Source: Ilumatobacter coccineus YM16-304 (GTDB lineage Bacteria; Actinomycetota; Acidimicrobiia; Acidimicrobiales; Ilumatobacteraceae). From it: DNA of 64,000 bases. Each line of letters starts with the position of its first letter. Position 1 is the first letter of the stretch. This document shows, one piece after another, positions 41,501 to 49,904 of the stretch. The position numbers and the translations under genes are program-made. The notes under the pieces are model-generated. The model worked only from the letters and a program-made list of their open reading frames with translations, did not search any database and was not told the DNA's origin. The stretch spans positions 1 through 64,000 of the forward strand of contig NC_020520.1 of the NCBI RefSeq assembly GCF_000348785.1. Reading direction: 5' to 3'.

Positions 41501-41722
41501 ACCACCGGCACGATCGTCGCGAGTTGGTCGGGTCTCGACAACGGCGCCTACATCGGGGCGGTGTCGCACTCCGATGGAAGCGGCCTCCTCGGGCTCACGC
41601 TCGTGGAGATCGGCGTCGACGACGCTCCGGACCCGGGTGGCGGGGAGGGTGCCGGTGAGGGAGCCGACACCACTCAGTCGGACAAGGTCGACGTCCCGAA
41701 GGACACCGGATCGACGACGTGA
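38594..41722 (+). CDS. Secreted subtilisin-like serine protease (S8) with PA domain
   Basis: The 1042-residue protein has a basic, Arg-rich start and a hydrophobic export segment (RRVGFLLTVPGLIGLTGF). An I9-type propeptide follows at about 55-160 (SYVVLMAEE, YVLNGFEADLTESEV). The protease domain has catalytic Asp195 (IDSGIWPEH), His270 (GHGTHT) and Ser586 (GTSMSSPH). A protease-associated (PA) domain is inserted at about 420-500, as in plant and bacterial subtilases. The C-terminal third is beta-rich, with fibronectin-like and pre-peptidase-like domains. It ends in an acidic Gly/Glu-rich tail with no LPXTG, so it is probably released. The GTG at 38594 has AGGAG upstream. Confidence 0.93.
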   Translation: MSSLSSSPLPAARSTRSARGRRHLKRRVGFLLTVPGLIGLTGFSGSDAAAKQALEPESSYVVLMAEEPVVAYEGDEPGLEATALDSGEKLDDGDPAVREYVDHLEEAQQDVIDDADLDADDVGDSYTYVLNGFEADLTESEVAQIERRPDVAKVVPNELSQLQTDASGEFLGLDDRRGAWKSGYVGEDVVIGVIDSGIWPEHASFADDGSYAPLADYAGLPCEFGDTAYNPDDASFECNDKLLGARDMRLAYKSVIGPETFNSARDYDGHGTHTASTAAGNADVDASLFGIDRGIVSGVAPRARVIAYSVCGNLGCFTSDLAGAIDTAVADGVDVINYSIGGGASLTDPADIAFLFAADANVWVATSAGNSGPAPETMGGPATVPWITSVGASTHDRTYNNVVRLGNGQLATGASVTPATDGTKPLVDAAALGNELCDPAVPFTGDVTDKIVICLRGVFARVDKGLAVANAGGAGMVLYNPNDAQALVTDSHFLPAIHVNFTTGSAIKAYAAAAGGAATASLTAGQARPTQGSVMADFSSRGANPISADIIKPDVTAPGVNILAGNTPFPSSGASGQLFQSISGTSMSSPHVAGLYALMRQAHPDWTAAMAKSALMTTARQDVVKEDGTTAADPFDMGAGHVDPSGRPTSRNSIFNPGLVYDAGLFDYLAFLCGTDDSIFIDPASTCGQLVAAGESTAASDLNLASIGAGAVAGSVTVTRTVTSVADRTLTFRPTVEDPPGFDVTVSERKIRLAPGESATFDVTITSVDAPVGEWAFGSLTWKSGQYRARSPIAVRASALDVADSVSGSGTDGSVEFPVGFGYTGAYTAAPHGPAAEVVLAGTVSQDPDQTFDPSDPAGTVAFPIVTSGSAFLRIALGLDGLAVPNPDVDLDLYLVDSVGNVVASSTAGGTSELIEAVLPPDDSWTLYVHGWQTAGGDVEFGVSTWDVPATPSTGELEITSAPTEAVVDTTGTIVASWSGLDNGAYIGAVSHSDGSGLLGLTLVEIGVDDAPDPGGGEGAGEGADTTQSDKVDVPKDTGSTT

Positions 41723-41761
41723 GCGACCGGCGTGATCTGATCGGTGCTCGCTGATCGGATC

Positions 41762-41798
41762 GGGCCTCGGGCGACGCCTCAGATGTCGCCCGAGGCCC
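41762..41798. terminator. Bidirectional hairpin terminator between convergent genes
   Basis: GGGCCTCGGGCGAC (41762-41775) pairs perfectly with 41785-41798 around a nine-base loop that contains the stop codon of the reverse-strand lipoprotein gene. It lies 40 bases after the protease stop. It has a strong GC stem but no T-tract. Confidence 0.65.
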
Positions 41799-42405
41799 CG
41801 CCGTTCGTCGCGCTCACCGCGTCGAGCGGCTCTTGAGGAACGGCACAGTAGAACGGGTCGCCCCCGTTCCCCGAGTGATAGACGTCGCGGTACTCGCCGG
41901 CTTCGAGCACGATCCGAGTGCCGGGGACGAGCGCCATCGTGTAGCTCATGTCTTTGCGCGGGCACCCGATCGACCCATCGCGCCAGGTGACGTCTTGGCT
42001 CGACACGACCGTGATCGAGTCGGCGTCGATGCCGCGGCGCTGCGCCATGTCGGCCACGGCGACATCGATCATCGCCGACCCTCGCGGCGCACTCGTCGCC
42101 GGCGGGGCCGACGAGGTGGGCGCGGCGCCGGTGTCGCTCGGAACGCTCTCCGCCGGCTCGCTGCCGGTCGGTTCGCTGTTGGCCGGATTTGTGCCGGTCG
42201 GTTCGCTGTCGACCGGATCTGTGTCGGTCGGCTCGGTCGACTCCGGATCGGAGTCGGGTGCCGACGTGGTCTGCTCGGCGTTGCCGTCGTCGTCCTCGAC
42301 AGCGACGTCGTCATCGCCACAGGCGGCAGCCCCGATGACGAGCAACGCAAGGCCGCTGGCGACGCGGCGACGAGTGCCTGACGGGTGCCGTGCGGTGGTG
42401 AACAT
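41779..42405 (-). CDS. Lipoprotein with low-complexity linker
   Basis: The 208-residue product has a signal peptide with lipobox (LLVIGAAACG), so it is likely attached to the membrane outside the cell. A Ser/Thr/Pro/Glu-rich linker carries EPTGTNP / EPTGSEP repeats near residues 45-85. The folded part reads IDVAVADMAQRRGIDADSITV, then VTWRDGSIGCPRKDMSYTMA and YHSGNGGDPFYC. This conserved domain is known from secreted proteins of actinobacteria and chloroflexi, without a known function; the Cys pair may form a disulfide. It is convergent with the protease. Confidence 0.78.
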   Translation of the reverse strand: MFTTARHPSGTRRRVASGLALLVIGAAACGDDDVAVEDDDGNAEQTTSAPDSDPESTEPTDTDPVDSEPTGTNPANSEPTGSEPAESVPSDTGAAPTSSAPPATSAPRGSAMIDVAVADMAQRRGIDADSITVVSSQDVTWRDGSIGCPRKDMSYTMALVPGTRIVLEAGEYRDVYHSGNGGDPFYCAVPQEPLDAVSATNGGASGDI

Positions 42406-42582
42406 GCTGGATCCACGCTCCTCCGAGCACCTGGGTGCTCATCGACTTCGGCCCGCGTCGCCAACAGTACCGCCCGCCGCCCGAAGCGTGTCGGCGCGGG
42501 CAGTCCGACGTCGTGCCGCCCGGCGCCTGCGTCTCGCGGGCTCATGCGACAGCGCGCTCGGATTTCGTTCTAGGGTCGTGAT

Positions 42583-43362
42583 GTGAGTTGGCGTCGGTTG
42601 CTTGCGGTCGGAGCGTTGGTGCTCTCGGCATGCAGCGAGACCGCAACCGAAGGACAGGCGGAGGTCTCGGATTCGGAACCCACCTCTACGTCGGTGAGCC
42701 TGGCGACCGCGAACGTCGACCAATTCGTTCTCGAACCGCTTCGGCCGGACTTCGACGACCTTCCCCTCGGCCAGTTCGAAGACGGAGCCTGCACGTTCGT
42801 CGAACCGCGCGACCTGATCGGCGGAAACCTCATCCTTCGGGGTGACGTGGTCGACGTGAGCGATCGGGGTGAGTACCCCAGCTTCGGAGGCAGCACCGTG
42901 GGTCGAGTGGTCGAGTTCGACGTCACCGAGATCCTGTTCGACGAAACCGAGTCCTTCTCGGGCGTCGACCGGTTGCAGATGGTGACGTCCGAAGAGCAGA
43001 TCGAGGACGGCTATCGCTACGTCGGTATCTCGTTCGTCGCCGACGTCGATGCTGGCGAGAGCAATGTGCTCGCCGTCGCCTACGCCTCCCCAGACCTCAC
43101 TCTCGACGGTGTGCTGATTCCGCGCCTCGCGCAAGCGATCACCCACAACGGCCGGTCGACGGTCATCCACGGGAACTGCTCGTACGCGAGCCCGATGGTC
43201 GACGGCGTCGCCGAGATCCTCGGTGACGAGTCCGGCGTCGCGATGCTGGAACGCATGGTCGACCGTCAGGCTCAGGGTCAGTCGTTGGTCGAGTTCGACC
43301 GAGCGCTGGCGCAGTACTACGAGGAACGAGACCAGGCGAACACCAACACATCTCCACCCTGA
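42583..43362 (+). CDS. Lipoprotein, unknown function
   Basis: The 259-residue protein begins with a short signal peptide and lipobox (LLAVGALVLSACSE). The rest lacks a recognisable domain; a beta-rich stretch runs through about 85-170 (NLILRGDVVDVSD, VVEFDVTEILFD). The C-terminus is helical. It starts with GTG and is divergent from the other lipoprotein. Confidence 0.7.
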   Translation: MSWRRLLAVGALVLSACSETATEGQAEVSDSEPTSTSVSLATANVDQFVLEPLRPDFDDLPLGQFEDGACTFVEPRDLIGGNLILRGDVVDVSDRGEYPSFGGSTVGRVVEFDVTEILFDETESFSGVDRLQMVTSEEQIEDGYRYVGISFVADVDAGESNVLAVAYASPDLTLDGVLIPRLAQAITHNGRSTVIHGNCSYASPMVDGVAEILGDESGVAMLERMVDRQAQGQSLVEFDRALAQYYEERDQANTNTSPP

Positions 43363-43461
43363 GCCGTTCTCGTCGGGGCACGGCGCGGGCTCATCGCCCC
43401 GGTGGCAGCTGCGGTCGGCCGCACACATACGTTGGACGGCAACGCAGACGGAGGTGTGGTC

Positions 43462-43551
43462 GTGAGTGACTTGGACATGGTGGACGTGGGTGCCGGCATC
43501 GTCGGATCCAGCGCGGCGCGGAGCGCGCACGAAGATGGAGCGTCCCGATGA
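43462..43551 (+). CDS. Short ORF with a truncated Rossmann (FAD/NAD) motif
   Basis: The GTG at 43462 lies behind GGAGG. It encodes 29 residues including VDVGAGIVGSSAARSA, a complete GxGxxGxxxA dinucleotide-binding element of the kind that opens FAD oxidoreductases. The frame then ends, and its TGA overlaps the next ATG as ATGA. So it is either the relic of a lost flavoprotein or a leader that couples translation to the SnoaL-like gene. Confidence 0.4.
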   Translation: MSDLDMVDVGAGIVGSSAARSAHEDGASR

Positions 43552-44018
43552 CAGGAGCAGACGACCTCGCACGACGTGTTCAGCGTCTCGAGGATGTGGA
43601 GAGCATCTGCGACCTGAAGGCGGCGTATTGCGCTGCTTGCGACGACGATCACAACGGCGAGGCCGTGGCAGCGCTGTTCGTCGACGAAGGCACGTGGGGG
43701 ACCACGCTGGGCGCTGATTGTCGATCGCCCGCCGAGATCCGTCGCCACTTCGGCCAGATTCGAGCCAGTGGCCGGATGCAGTACTCGACCCACATGGTCA
43801 CGAACCCGGTCGTCGAGGTGTCGGGAGACAGCGCGGTCGGCTCGTGGAGTTTCGCGATGATGTACACCGACCCGGACGGTCGACGCTTCCGAATCCTGGG
43901 CTTCTACCGCGACGAGTTCACACGGACTGACGACGGATGGCGCTTCCGGTCCCTCTGGTCGAGGGTGCAGGACTACGTCCAACTCGATCACGTCGACGAT
44001 CACAACGTTGCTCCCTGA
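43548..44018 (+). CDS. SnoaL/NTF2-like protein
   Basis: The 156-residue protein has the NTF2-like fold: an N-terminal helix (RVQRLEDVESICDLKAAYC), AALFVDEGTWG, HMVTNPVVEVSGDSAVG and a final strand, DGWRFRSLWSRVQDYVQL. This group includes dehydratase-like and isomerase enzymes and proteins of unknown function. The ATG overlaps the stop of a short upstream frame that carries a Rossmann fragment. Confidence 0.8.
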   Translation: MTGADDLARRVQRLEDVESICDLKAAYCAACDDDHNGEAVAALFVDEGTWGTTLGADCRSPAEIRRHFGQIRASGRMQYSTHMVTNPVVEVSGDSAVGSWSFAMMYTDPDGRRFRILGFYRDEFTRTDDGWRFRSLWSRVQDYVQLDHVDDHNVAP

Positions 44019-44149
44019 CCCCTGACCCCTGACCGCTCGCAGCGGACGCCCGCGTCGCCCCGGGTGTGAGGCGGCAGCGGCAACTCCGTCGCCAACGGGG
44101 ACCATGGGCCGCATCGCCGGTCGCACCGCCTCGACCGACTGACCCCCAA

Positions 44150-44221
44150 ACGGCTATTTCTGGCCTGGGCGAAAATCGTCGCGTGGGGGCTGGTTTTGGC
44201 CTGGGCAGAAATGGTCGCGGG
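44150..44221. repeat. 36-bp repeat, two diverged units
   Basis: Units at 44150-44185 and 44186-44221 match the 36-bp family, with GGCCTGGGCGAAAATCGTCG nearly identical to the last unit at 31050-31085. The surrounding 298-base gap between the SnoaL-like and methyltransferase genes has nothing else recognisable. Confidence 0.85.
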
Positions 44222-44316
44222 CGGGTAGCGGCAACGCGCCGGTCGCACTGCCTCGACCGGGTTGACCAACTCATGGCGTCGCGCATCGTGGGCCTGGCGG
44301 GTGAGAGAGTGGTCGG

Positions 44317-44955
44317 GTGACGGACGAGGTTCGCGATGCCTACGACGCCAGAGCCGCCGACTACACGGCCTTCGTCGTCGGCGCCCTCGATCGAGTGCCG
44401 GGCGACAAGGAGTCGCTCGCCGTGTTCGCCGAGCGCGTGGACTGCGACGGTTGCGTCGTCGCCGATCTCGGATGCGGGCCTGGGTACGTCGTCGATCACC
44501 TGCGCGGCCTCGGCGTGCAGGCGGTCGGCTACGACATTTCCGCCGCACTTATTGCCGAGGCTCGCCGAGCCGTTCCCGACGCCGACTTCCACGTCGGCGA
44601 TCTCGGAGCGCTCGACGTCGCCGACGCGTCACTGGGCGGCATCGTCGCTCGGTACTCGCTCATCCACACGTTGCCGTCGATGCTCGGCGGGATCTTCGAC
44701 GAGTGGATGCGGGCGTTGGAACCGGGCGCTCCGGTGCTCGTGTCGTTCTTCGCGTCGTCGTCGCCCGAAGCGCACGGCACACCGTTCGACCACGCTGTCG
44801 TGACCGCGTACGAACTGTGCCCGGCGTCCGTTGCACGACAACTCGGAGACGCGGGATTCATCGACGTCGACGTCCTCGTCCGCGACCCGCGAGACGGCGA
44901 ACGACCGCTCCAGCACGCGACGATTCACGCCGCCAAGTCGGTCGGGCCGGCCTGA
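44317..44955 (+). CDS. SAM-dependent methyltransferase
   Basis: The 212-residue protein has a class I methyltransferase core: VVADLGCGPGYVVDHLRGLG (motif I, SAM binding) near residue 48, VGYDISAALIAEARR near 69, and LGGIVARYSLIHTLP near 108. The final part carries a typical FFASSSPEAHGTPF region. The substrate is unknown. A GTG start at 44317 is supported by the downstream motif spacing. Diverged 36-bp repeats lie upstream. Confidence 0.88.
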   Translation: MTDEVRDAYDARAADYTAFVVGALDRVPGDKESLAVFAERVDCDGCVVADLGCGPGYVVDHLRGLGVQAVGYDISAALIAEARRAVPDADFHVGDLGALDVADASLGGIVARYSLIHTLPSMLGGIFDEWMRALEPGAPVLVSFFASSSPEAHGTPFDHAVVTAYELCPASVARQLGDAGFIDVDVLVRDPRDGERPLQHATIHAAKSVGPA

Positions 44956-44994
44956 CCTTGCGGCCCGTGCCTGCGAACAGGCCGGGTGGTCAGC

Positions 44995-45429
44995 TCAGAA
45001 GAACTGGTCGATGAGGATCGAGTTGCCGTCGGGATCGACGAGGGTCATCGACGCCGGCCCGTCGGTGGAGTCGGCGTCGACGCGCTGGGCGATCGGCGTG
45101 TTCGAATCATCGAGTTGCTGCTGGATCTCGCGAACGTCGGTGAACGATTCGAGGCGTTCCATCCGATTGGTGAGCCCCGGGTTGAACGTGAGGATGTTGC
45201 CGGCGAACATGCCGTGGAACAGGCCGATCGTCGTTTCGCCGTTCTTGAGGATCAGGTAGTCGTGGTCGGCATCGCCGCCGGTGACGACGAAGCCGAGTTG
45301 CTCGTAGAAGGCGCGTGACCGGTCGAGGTCGGCAACCGACAACGACATCGAGAATGCCCCGAGTTCGAGTTCGCCCGGCAACGAGGCGTCGGCGGATGGA
45401 ATCGTCGGCAGGTCGAAGTCGTCGCTCAT
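44995..45429 (-). CDS. VOC/glyoxalase-fold protein
   Basis: The 144-residue protein shows the vicinal oxygen chelate fold: [20 protein letters not shown] near residue 28, [15 protein letters not shown], and the final strand [17 protein letters not shown] with metal-ligand Glu missing or replaced. This suits a bleomycin-resistance or dioxygenase-like protein, substrate unknown. The ATG at 45429 is preferred over the GTG three bases upstream. Confidence 0.85.
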   Translation of the reverse strand: MSDDFDLPTIPSADASLPGELELGAFSMSLSVADLDRSRAFYEQLGFVVTGGDADHDYLILKNGETTIGLFHGMFAGNILTFNPGLTNRMERLESFTDVREIQQQLDDSNTPIAQRVDADSTDGPASMTLVDPDGNSILIDQFF

Positions 45430-45501
45430 CACTCGGAAACTACTCGGCGTTGTGGGAGGGGCTTGTCGGGCGGAGGGCGGTCGGGCCGGCTCGCTCGGGG
45501 G

Positions 45502-46230
45502 TCAGGCGGGGCGTTCGAGGACGCGCAACTGTGCGGCGAAGTGGAGTTCGGCCGACTCGACGCGGATCTCCTGAAGCTGCATCGTGGTGTCGGTGAGCAC
45601 CGGCTCGGGGATGATCTTCAACGGCAGACCGGTCGACTGCGCGAGCACCTGCTGTCGACACGCTCGCTCCAAGTAGTAGAGGTCGTCGAAGACCACCGCC
45701 ACCGACTCGCCGCCGATGGTGACGCCGTGATTGTCGAGGAACATCACGTCGACCGACGGGTCGTTGCGCTGCGCGACGGCGAGGCGTTCGCCTTCGGTGC
45801 GGTCGAGCGCGATCCCGCGGAACGCGACGTGCGTCATCCGACGGTGGAACCGCACGGCGGTCTGGTGGGCCATCTCGAGCCGTCCACCGTCGAGCATTGT
45901 CAACGCCGTGGCGTACGGCATGTGCACGTGCATGATCACCCGGTGCCGCGGATTCGCGCGGTGACCGGCGACGTGGATGTGCAGCGCGGTGTCTTCGACG
46001 ACGCCATCTCCTTCGACGACGTTCCCCTCGCCGTCGATCAGCAGGAGGTCGTCGGGGCCGATCTCCGACCAGTGCATGCCGAGCGGATTGATGAGGAATC
46101 GCTCACCGTCGGCGCTGTCGGGGTCAGCAACCGCAGAGAAGTGGTTGCAGATCCCCTCGGAGAATCCGTAGCGATCGGCGAGGCGAAGCGAACCCGACAG
46201 TTCGCGGCGAAGTTGGTCGTTGGCGGCCAT
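45502..46230 (-). CDS. Class II aldolase/adducin family protein
   Basis: The 242-residue protein belongs to the class II aldolase family. It has EGICNHFSAVA near residue 25 and the zinc-binding HVHMPYATAL near 103. NHGVTIGGESV near 176 supplies a further His ligand. Members cleave or epimerise phosphorylated sugars or are adducin-like proteins without known activity. Its neighbours give no pathway. It is divergent from the baeRF gene. Confidence 0.85.
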   Translation of the reverse strand: MAANDQLRRELSGSLRLADRYGFSEGICNHFSAVADPDSADGERFLINPLGMHWSEIGPDDLLLIDGEGNVVEGDGVVEDTALHIHVAGHRANPRHRVIMHVHMPYATALTMLDGGRLEMAHQTAVRFHRRMTHVAFRGIALDRTEGERLAVAQRNDPSVDVMFLDNHGVTIGGESVAVVFDDLYYLERACRQQVLAQSTGLPLKIIPEPVLTDTTMQLQEIRVESAELHFAAQLRVLERPA

Positions 46231-46306
46231 GAGATCAGGGTGCCACGAGCGAGGCCGTTCGCCGCCGCGGTGTTTGAGCCACGCCGGTCTCGGGGAGTCT
46301 CACTGT

Positions 46307-47356
46307 ATGGAAACCATCAACTTCGACTCGACCACATTGCTCGATCTGAAGGACTTCGTCGACGGTACGACCGGCCCCTACCTGTCGATCATTCTCCCCG
46401 CTCGAAGCGATGTGACCCATCCCAGCAGCGATCTCGCCGACGCGTGGGAACGCGTTCGCAGCGACCACGCTGATCGTTGGCCGGCCAGCGCCTTGGAGCA
46501 GGTCGACCGCATGCTCGGCGAAGCAGGACACGCCGGCGGCGAGTCGATCGCACTCATCGTGCCGACCGAAGGCAAACCCCACGTCGAGCACCTGGCGGGC
46601 GGACCCGACGAGCCCCGCGTGCTCGAAGGTCCGCTCCCTGCTCTCGCCCCGATCATCGAGCACCGCCAGCGCACCATCGCTCACATCGTCGTGGAGTGCG
46701 ACAAGGCGGGCGCCGACATCACCGGGTTCGACGGTGGCGCAACGATCGCGACCGAAAGCGTCGACGGCGACGAGGAACACATCCACCGCGGTCACCCGGG
46801 CGGTTGGTCGCAACGCCGATTCCAGCAGCGAGCAGAGAACACGTGGGAGTCGAACATCAGCGACGTGGCCGACGCGACCGAACGGGTCGCCGAACAGATC
46901 GATGCGAAGCTCATCGCCGTCGCTGGACCGACCCGCGCGCAGTCGATGCTCGTGACCGAACTCGGCAAGCGATCGCGCGGTGACATCACCGTCGGCCTCG
47001 AAGCAGGCAACACCGACGGCATCGCCGACGAAGTCGTCACGCTCACCGACGACGTCCACGCCCGATCGATCACTCAGATCAGCGGCGAGTTCCGCGAGCG
47101 ATCGGCACGTGACGCCGCGACGACCGGCACCCACAACGTCATGGAAGCCCTCGCCGCCGGCCGAGTCGAGACACTCCTCGTCACCGACGACTGGTCCGAC
47201 GACTCGACCCTGCGACACGAGATCGACGGACTCCCCGAATCGCCACGAGCGCTCGACGCCGCGATCGTCGCCACGCTCGACAGCGGCGGCGCCGTGGTCG
47301 TCGTGCCGCACCTGGCCTCGCTCGACGACTCCCTCGGCGCGCTGCTGCGCTGGTGA
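46307..47356 (+). CDS. baeRF-domain protein (Rv2629-like)
   Basis: The 349-residue protein fits the bacterial archaeo-eukaryotic release factor (baeRF2/Vms1-like) family: PYLSIILPARSDV near residue 24, GGESIALIVP, and the ending ALAAGRVETLLVTDDW. A central charged segment, GGWSQRRFQQRAENTWE, is characteristic. The family may act on stalled ribosomes or tRNA. The mycobacterial relative Rv2629 is linked to dormancy genes. Here a universal stress protein follows 49 bases later, matching that stress context. The ATG at 46307 follows GGGAG. Confidence 0.82.
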   Translation: METINFDSTTLLDLKDFVDGTTGPYLSIILPARSDVTHPSSDLADAWERVRSDHADRWPASALEQVDRMLGEAGHAGGESIALIVPTEGKPHVEHLAGGPDEPRVLEGPLPALAPIIEHRQRTIAHIVVECDKAGADITGFDGGATIATESVDGDEEHIHRGHPGGWSQRRFQQRAENTWESNISDVADATERVAEQIDAKLIAVAGPTRAQSMLVTELGKRSRGDITVGLEAGNTDGIADEVVTLTDDVHARSITQISGEFRERSARDAATTGTHNVMEALAAGRVETLLVTDDWSDDSTLRHEIDGLPESPRALDAAIVATLDSGGAVVVVPHLASLDDSLGALLRW

Positions 47357-47405
47357 GCGCGCTGGTGACTGGCCACGTAGATCGAGATCATCGGAGGATG
47401 ACGTC

Positions 47406-47834
47406 ATGAAACTGCTCATCGGAGTGGACGATTCCCAGGAGTCACGGCATGCGATCGACGTCGCGTTCGAGTTCTTCGGCACCGACGCCGACTACACCGT
47501 GATGAGCATCGGTGAGACACGTCCCGTGTTCAGCACGGGATTCGCCGGCGGCACGTTCGCGTCGGCGGTCGACCTGACCGAGAGCTTCGACGCAGCACAC
47601 CAGGCCGCACTCGAACTGGCTCGCGACGCCGCAGCGTCGTTGCCGGTCGACGCCGAGGTCAACGCGCACGTCGGCCATCCCGGCGTGGAGTTGTGCGAGG
47701 CCGCCGCCGAGCTCGAGGCCGCCGCCGTCGTCATCGGCTCCCACGACAAGAACGCGTGGGAACGGCTGCTGCACCCGTCGATCGGCCGTTACTTGGTCGA
47801 CAACGCACCCTGCCCGGTGATCGTCGTCCGCTGA
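47406..47834 (+). CDS. Universal stress protein (UspA family)
   Basis: The 142-residue protein is a single UspA domain. It starts KLLIGVDDSQESRHAID, and ends with AAAVVIGSHDKNAWERLLHPSIGRYLVDN and CPVIVV. The G-2x-G-9x-G(S/T) ATP loop is diverged (GSHDKNAWERLLHPSIGRYLV), so ATP binding is unclear. It is probably co-transcribed with the baeRF gene. Confidence 0.88.
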   Translation: MKLLIGVDDSQESRHAIDVAFEFFGTDADYTVMSIGETRPVFSTGFAGGTFASAVDLTESFDAAHQAALELARDAAASLPVDAEVNAHVGHPGVELCEAAAELEAAAVVIGSHDKNAWERLLHPSIGRYLVDNAPCPVIVVR

Positions 47835-47950
47835 TCACGGCCCCGTGCGGCGCAACGCGACGCGCCAGTGGCACCCACACCTCTCCGCATCGGAGTCCGT
47901 GTTGGAGCTGTTCACAGTCGCGAAACATCCTGGTGGTGCACAATGTCGGG

Positions 47951-48655
47951 GTGATCTCCGATGACGGCGACCTGGTCGACCGCCTCCGCCGTTTGCTCAG
48001 CGAGACGGTGAGCGGCGACAGGACCTTGCCGGGAGAGCCGTCTCTCGCAGCGGCATTGGGCGCCAGCCGCCCCTCGGTGCGCGAGGCGATGACGCGCCTC
48101 GAAGCCGAGGGTCTGGTCAGTCGTCGGCGCGGCCAGGGCACCACGGTGAACCGAGACGCGCATCGGCTCGCCGCCCGCTTCGATCAACAGGTCGAGTTCG
48201 CCGACGTGATCGCTGCGTCCGGCCGAACCCCGGCGGTCGAGTTGCTCGAAGCATCCGCAACGTCGATGGCGGCCGACACGGCGACGATGCTCGGCGCCGA
48301 CGAAGGAGATCGCTGCTTCCGAACCGTCAAGCGGTGGACCGCCGACGGGTGCCCGGTGATGGTGGCGATCGACGAGTTCGCACTCGGTGACACGGCTGCC
48401 GAGACGATCGACGTCGACCAGTCGTTGTTCGTCAACGTGGCGGCGGTCTCGGGTCATGAAGCCGAGTGGGAGATCGCCCAACCGTCGGCGATGATCGCTC
48501 AGGGTGACATCGCTCGATGGGCCGAGACCGACGGAGCGCTGCTCACGCTCGACCTGCTGGGCGTGTCGCGCGACGGAGACCGCCTCTACCGGGCACGGGA
48601 GTACCACGTGCCGGGAGCGGTCGATTTCGGATTCGTGCGAACGTTCGGCGCTTGA
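47951..48655 (+). CDS. GntR family regulator with UTRA domain
   Basis: The 234-residue protein has a GntR winged helix (LPGEPSLAAALGASRPSVREAMTRLEAEGLVSRRRGQGT) near residues 27-66 and a C-terminal UTRA ligand domain with DRCFRTVKRWTADG and YRAREYHVPGAVDFGFVR. It lies directly ahead of the purine transport and deaminase genes and is the obvious candidate to control them, perhaps with a purine or nucleoside ligand. No clear palindromic operator was found. The GTG at 47951 follows TGCACAAT, suggesting a leaderless transcript. Confidence 0.87.
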   Translation: MISDDGDLVDRLRRLLSETVSGDRTLPGEPSLAAALGASRPSVREAMTRLEAEGLVSRRRGQGTTVNRDAHRLAARFDQQVEFADVIAASGRTPAVELLEASATSMAADTATMLGADEGDRCFRTVKRWTADGCPVMVAIDEFALGDTAAETIDVDQSLFVNVAAVSGHEAEWEIAQPSAMIAQGDIARWAETDGALLTLDLLGVSRDGDRLYRAREYHVPGAVDFGFVRTFGA

Positions 48656-48810
48656 TCGCCGTCTCCGGCGGTCGGACAGCAGCCGCGGTGAGGCCCGCTC
48701 GGATCTGTTGATGCAGCCGTAACACTTCTCGAACTTGTCTGACATTTCGGCTGGGCACGCTGTTGGCCGTCGAGCAACCGCTCGGCGCAGCCGATCCAAG
48801 CGGGGTTCTC

Positions 48811-49899
48811 GTGTTCCGAATGAAGTACTTGCCCATGGCCCTCGCGGCCGTCGTCGCCGTATCGGCCTGTGGCTCCGATGAGGCTGCCGAGCCGGCCGAG
48901 GTCGCCGAGACCGCCGCAACCGTGGCCGCCGACGAACCGGCTGACGAACCCGCTGACGACGCTGCGACCGACGACCTGAGCGTCGCGCTCCTCGTCGGCG
49001 GTCCACGCGACGACGGTGGGTTCTACCAGGCGATGGTCGACGGCCTCGAAGACGCCGCCGACGCCGACGGAGCCATGGAGGTCACGGTCATCGAGAACAT
49101 CGCCGAGGGTGGCGACGCCGGTCTCGAAGCCGCCGTGCAGAACGCCGCCGACTCCGGTGACTACGACCTCATCGTCGCCCACGGCTTCGATCTCGTACCC
49201 GGCGTCGCGCGCTACGCGCCCGACTACCCCGACCAGGCGTTCGTCACGTCGTTGCCCGTCGAAGGCGCCGACAACGTCGCCGTCTACCTCACCGCTTTCG
49301 AGGAGACCGGGTACAACGCCGGTTTCCTCGCCGCCCAAGGCAAGTTGCTCAGCGGTAGCGACGGTGCGGTCGGATTCCTCGGTGGCCCCGGACTGCCGTT
49401 CGAAGAGCAGGCCCTGTTCGGCTTCGAACAAGCGGTCGAGCAGTACGCGCCCGGTACCGAAGTGGTGTCGGTGTTCACCGGAACCTTCGAGGACCCGCAA
49501 CTCGCACAGGAGACCGCGACGCAGATGTTCCAGCAGGGCGTCGTGTCGCTGTGGAACCAGCAGGCCGCCGGACAGTCGGGCGTCTACCAGGCGTGCGCCG
49601 CGACCGAGGGCGTCGTGTGCTTCGGCAACGGCATCTACTCCGAAGCCGTGTCGCCCGACGTGGTGCTGGCGTCGACCACGAGCGACTACGGCAAGTTGGT
49701 ACCGCTCTGGACCGAACGGCTGCGTGCCGGAGAATGGTCGCCGGCGATCGACATCCTCGACCTGACCAACGACGGAACGTCGGTCACCGACGCCACCGCC
49801 GCCGGCCTCGAAGCGCTCCCCGACCTCCAAGCAGCGATCGACGACTACCGCGCCGGTGCCGCCGACCTGGTGGTCGAGACGATGCCCACCGAGGGCTGA
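48811..49899 (+). CDS. BMP-family substrate-binding lipoprotein
   Basis: The 362-residue protein begins with a signal peptide and lipobox (ALAAVVAVSACGSD), then a Glu/Ala-rich linker. It then matches the BMP/PnrA family of nucleoside receptors: LSVALLVGGPRDDGGFYQAM near residue 55, LIVAHGFDLVPGVARYAPDYP, and GYNAGFLAAQGKLL. Such proteins bind purine or pyrimidine nucleosides. The following genes encode the matching transporter and deaminases. I use the GTG at 48811, six bases behind a GGGG motif; ATG 48820 is an alternative. Confidence 0.9.
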   Translation: MFRMKYLPMALAAVVAVSACGSDEAAEPAEVAETAATVAADEPADEPADDAATDDLSVALLVGGPRDDGGFYQAMVDGLEDAADADGAMEVTVIENIAEGGDAGLEAAVQNAADSGDYDLIVAHGFDLVPGVARYAPDYPDQAFVTSLPVEGADNVAVYLTAFEETGYNAGFLAAQGKLLSGSDGAVGFLGGPGLPFEEQALFGFEQAVEQYAPGTEVVSVFTGTFEDPQLAQETATQMFQQGVVSLWNQQAAGQSGVYQACAATEGVVCFGNGIYSEAVSPDVVLASTTSDYGKLVPLWTERLRAGEWSPAIDILDLTNDGTSVTDATAAGLEALPDLQAAIDDYRAGAADLVVETMPTEG

Positions 49900-49904
49900 G
49901 CAGC

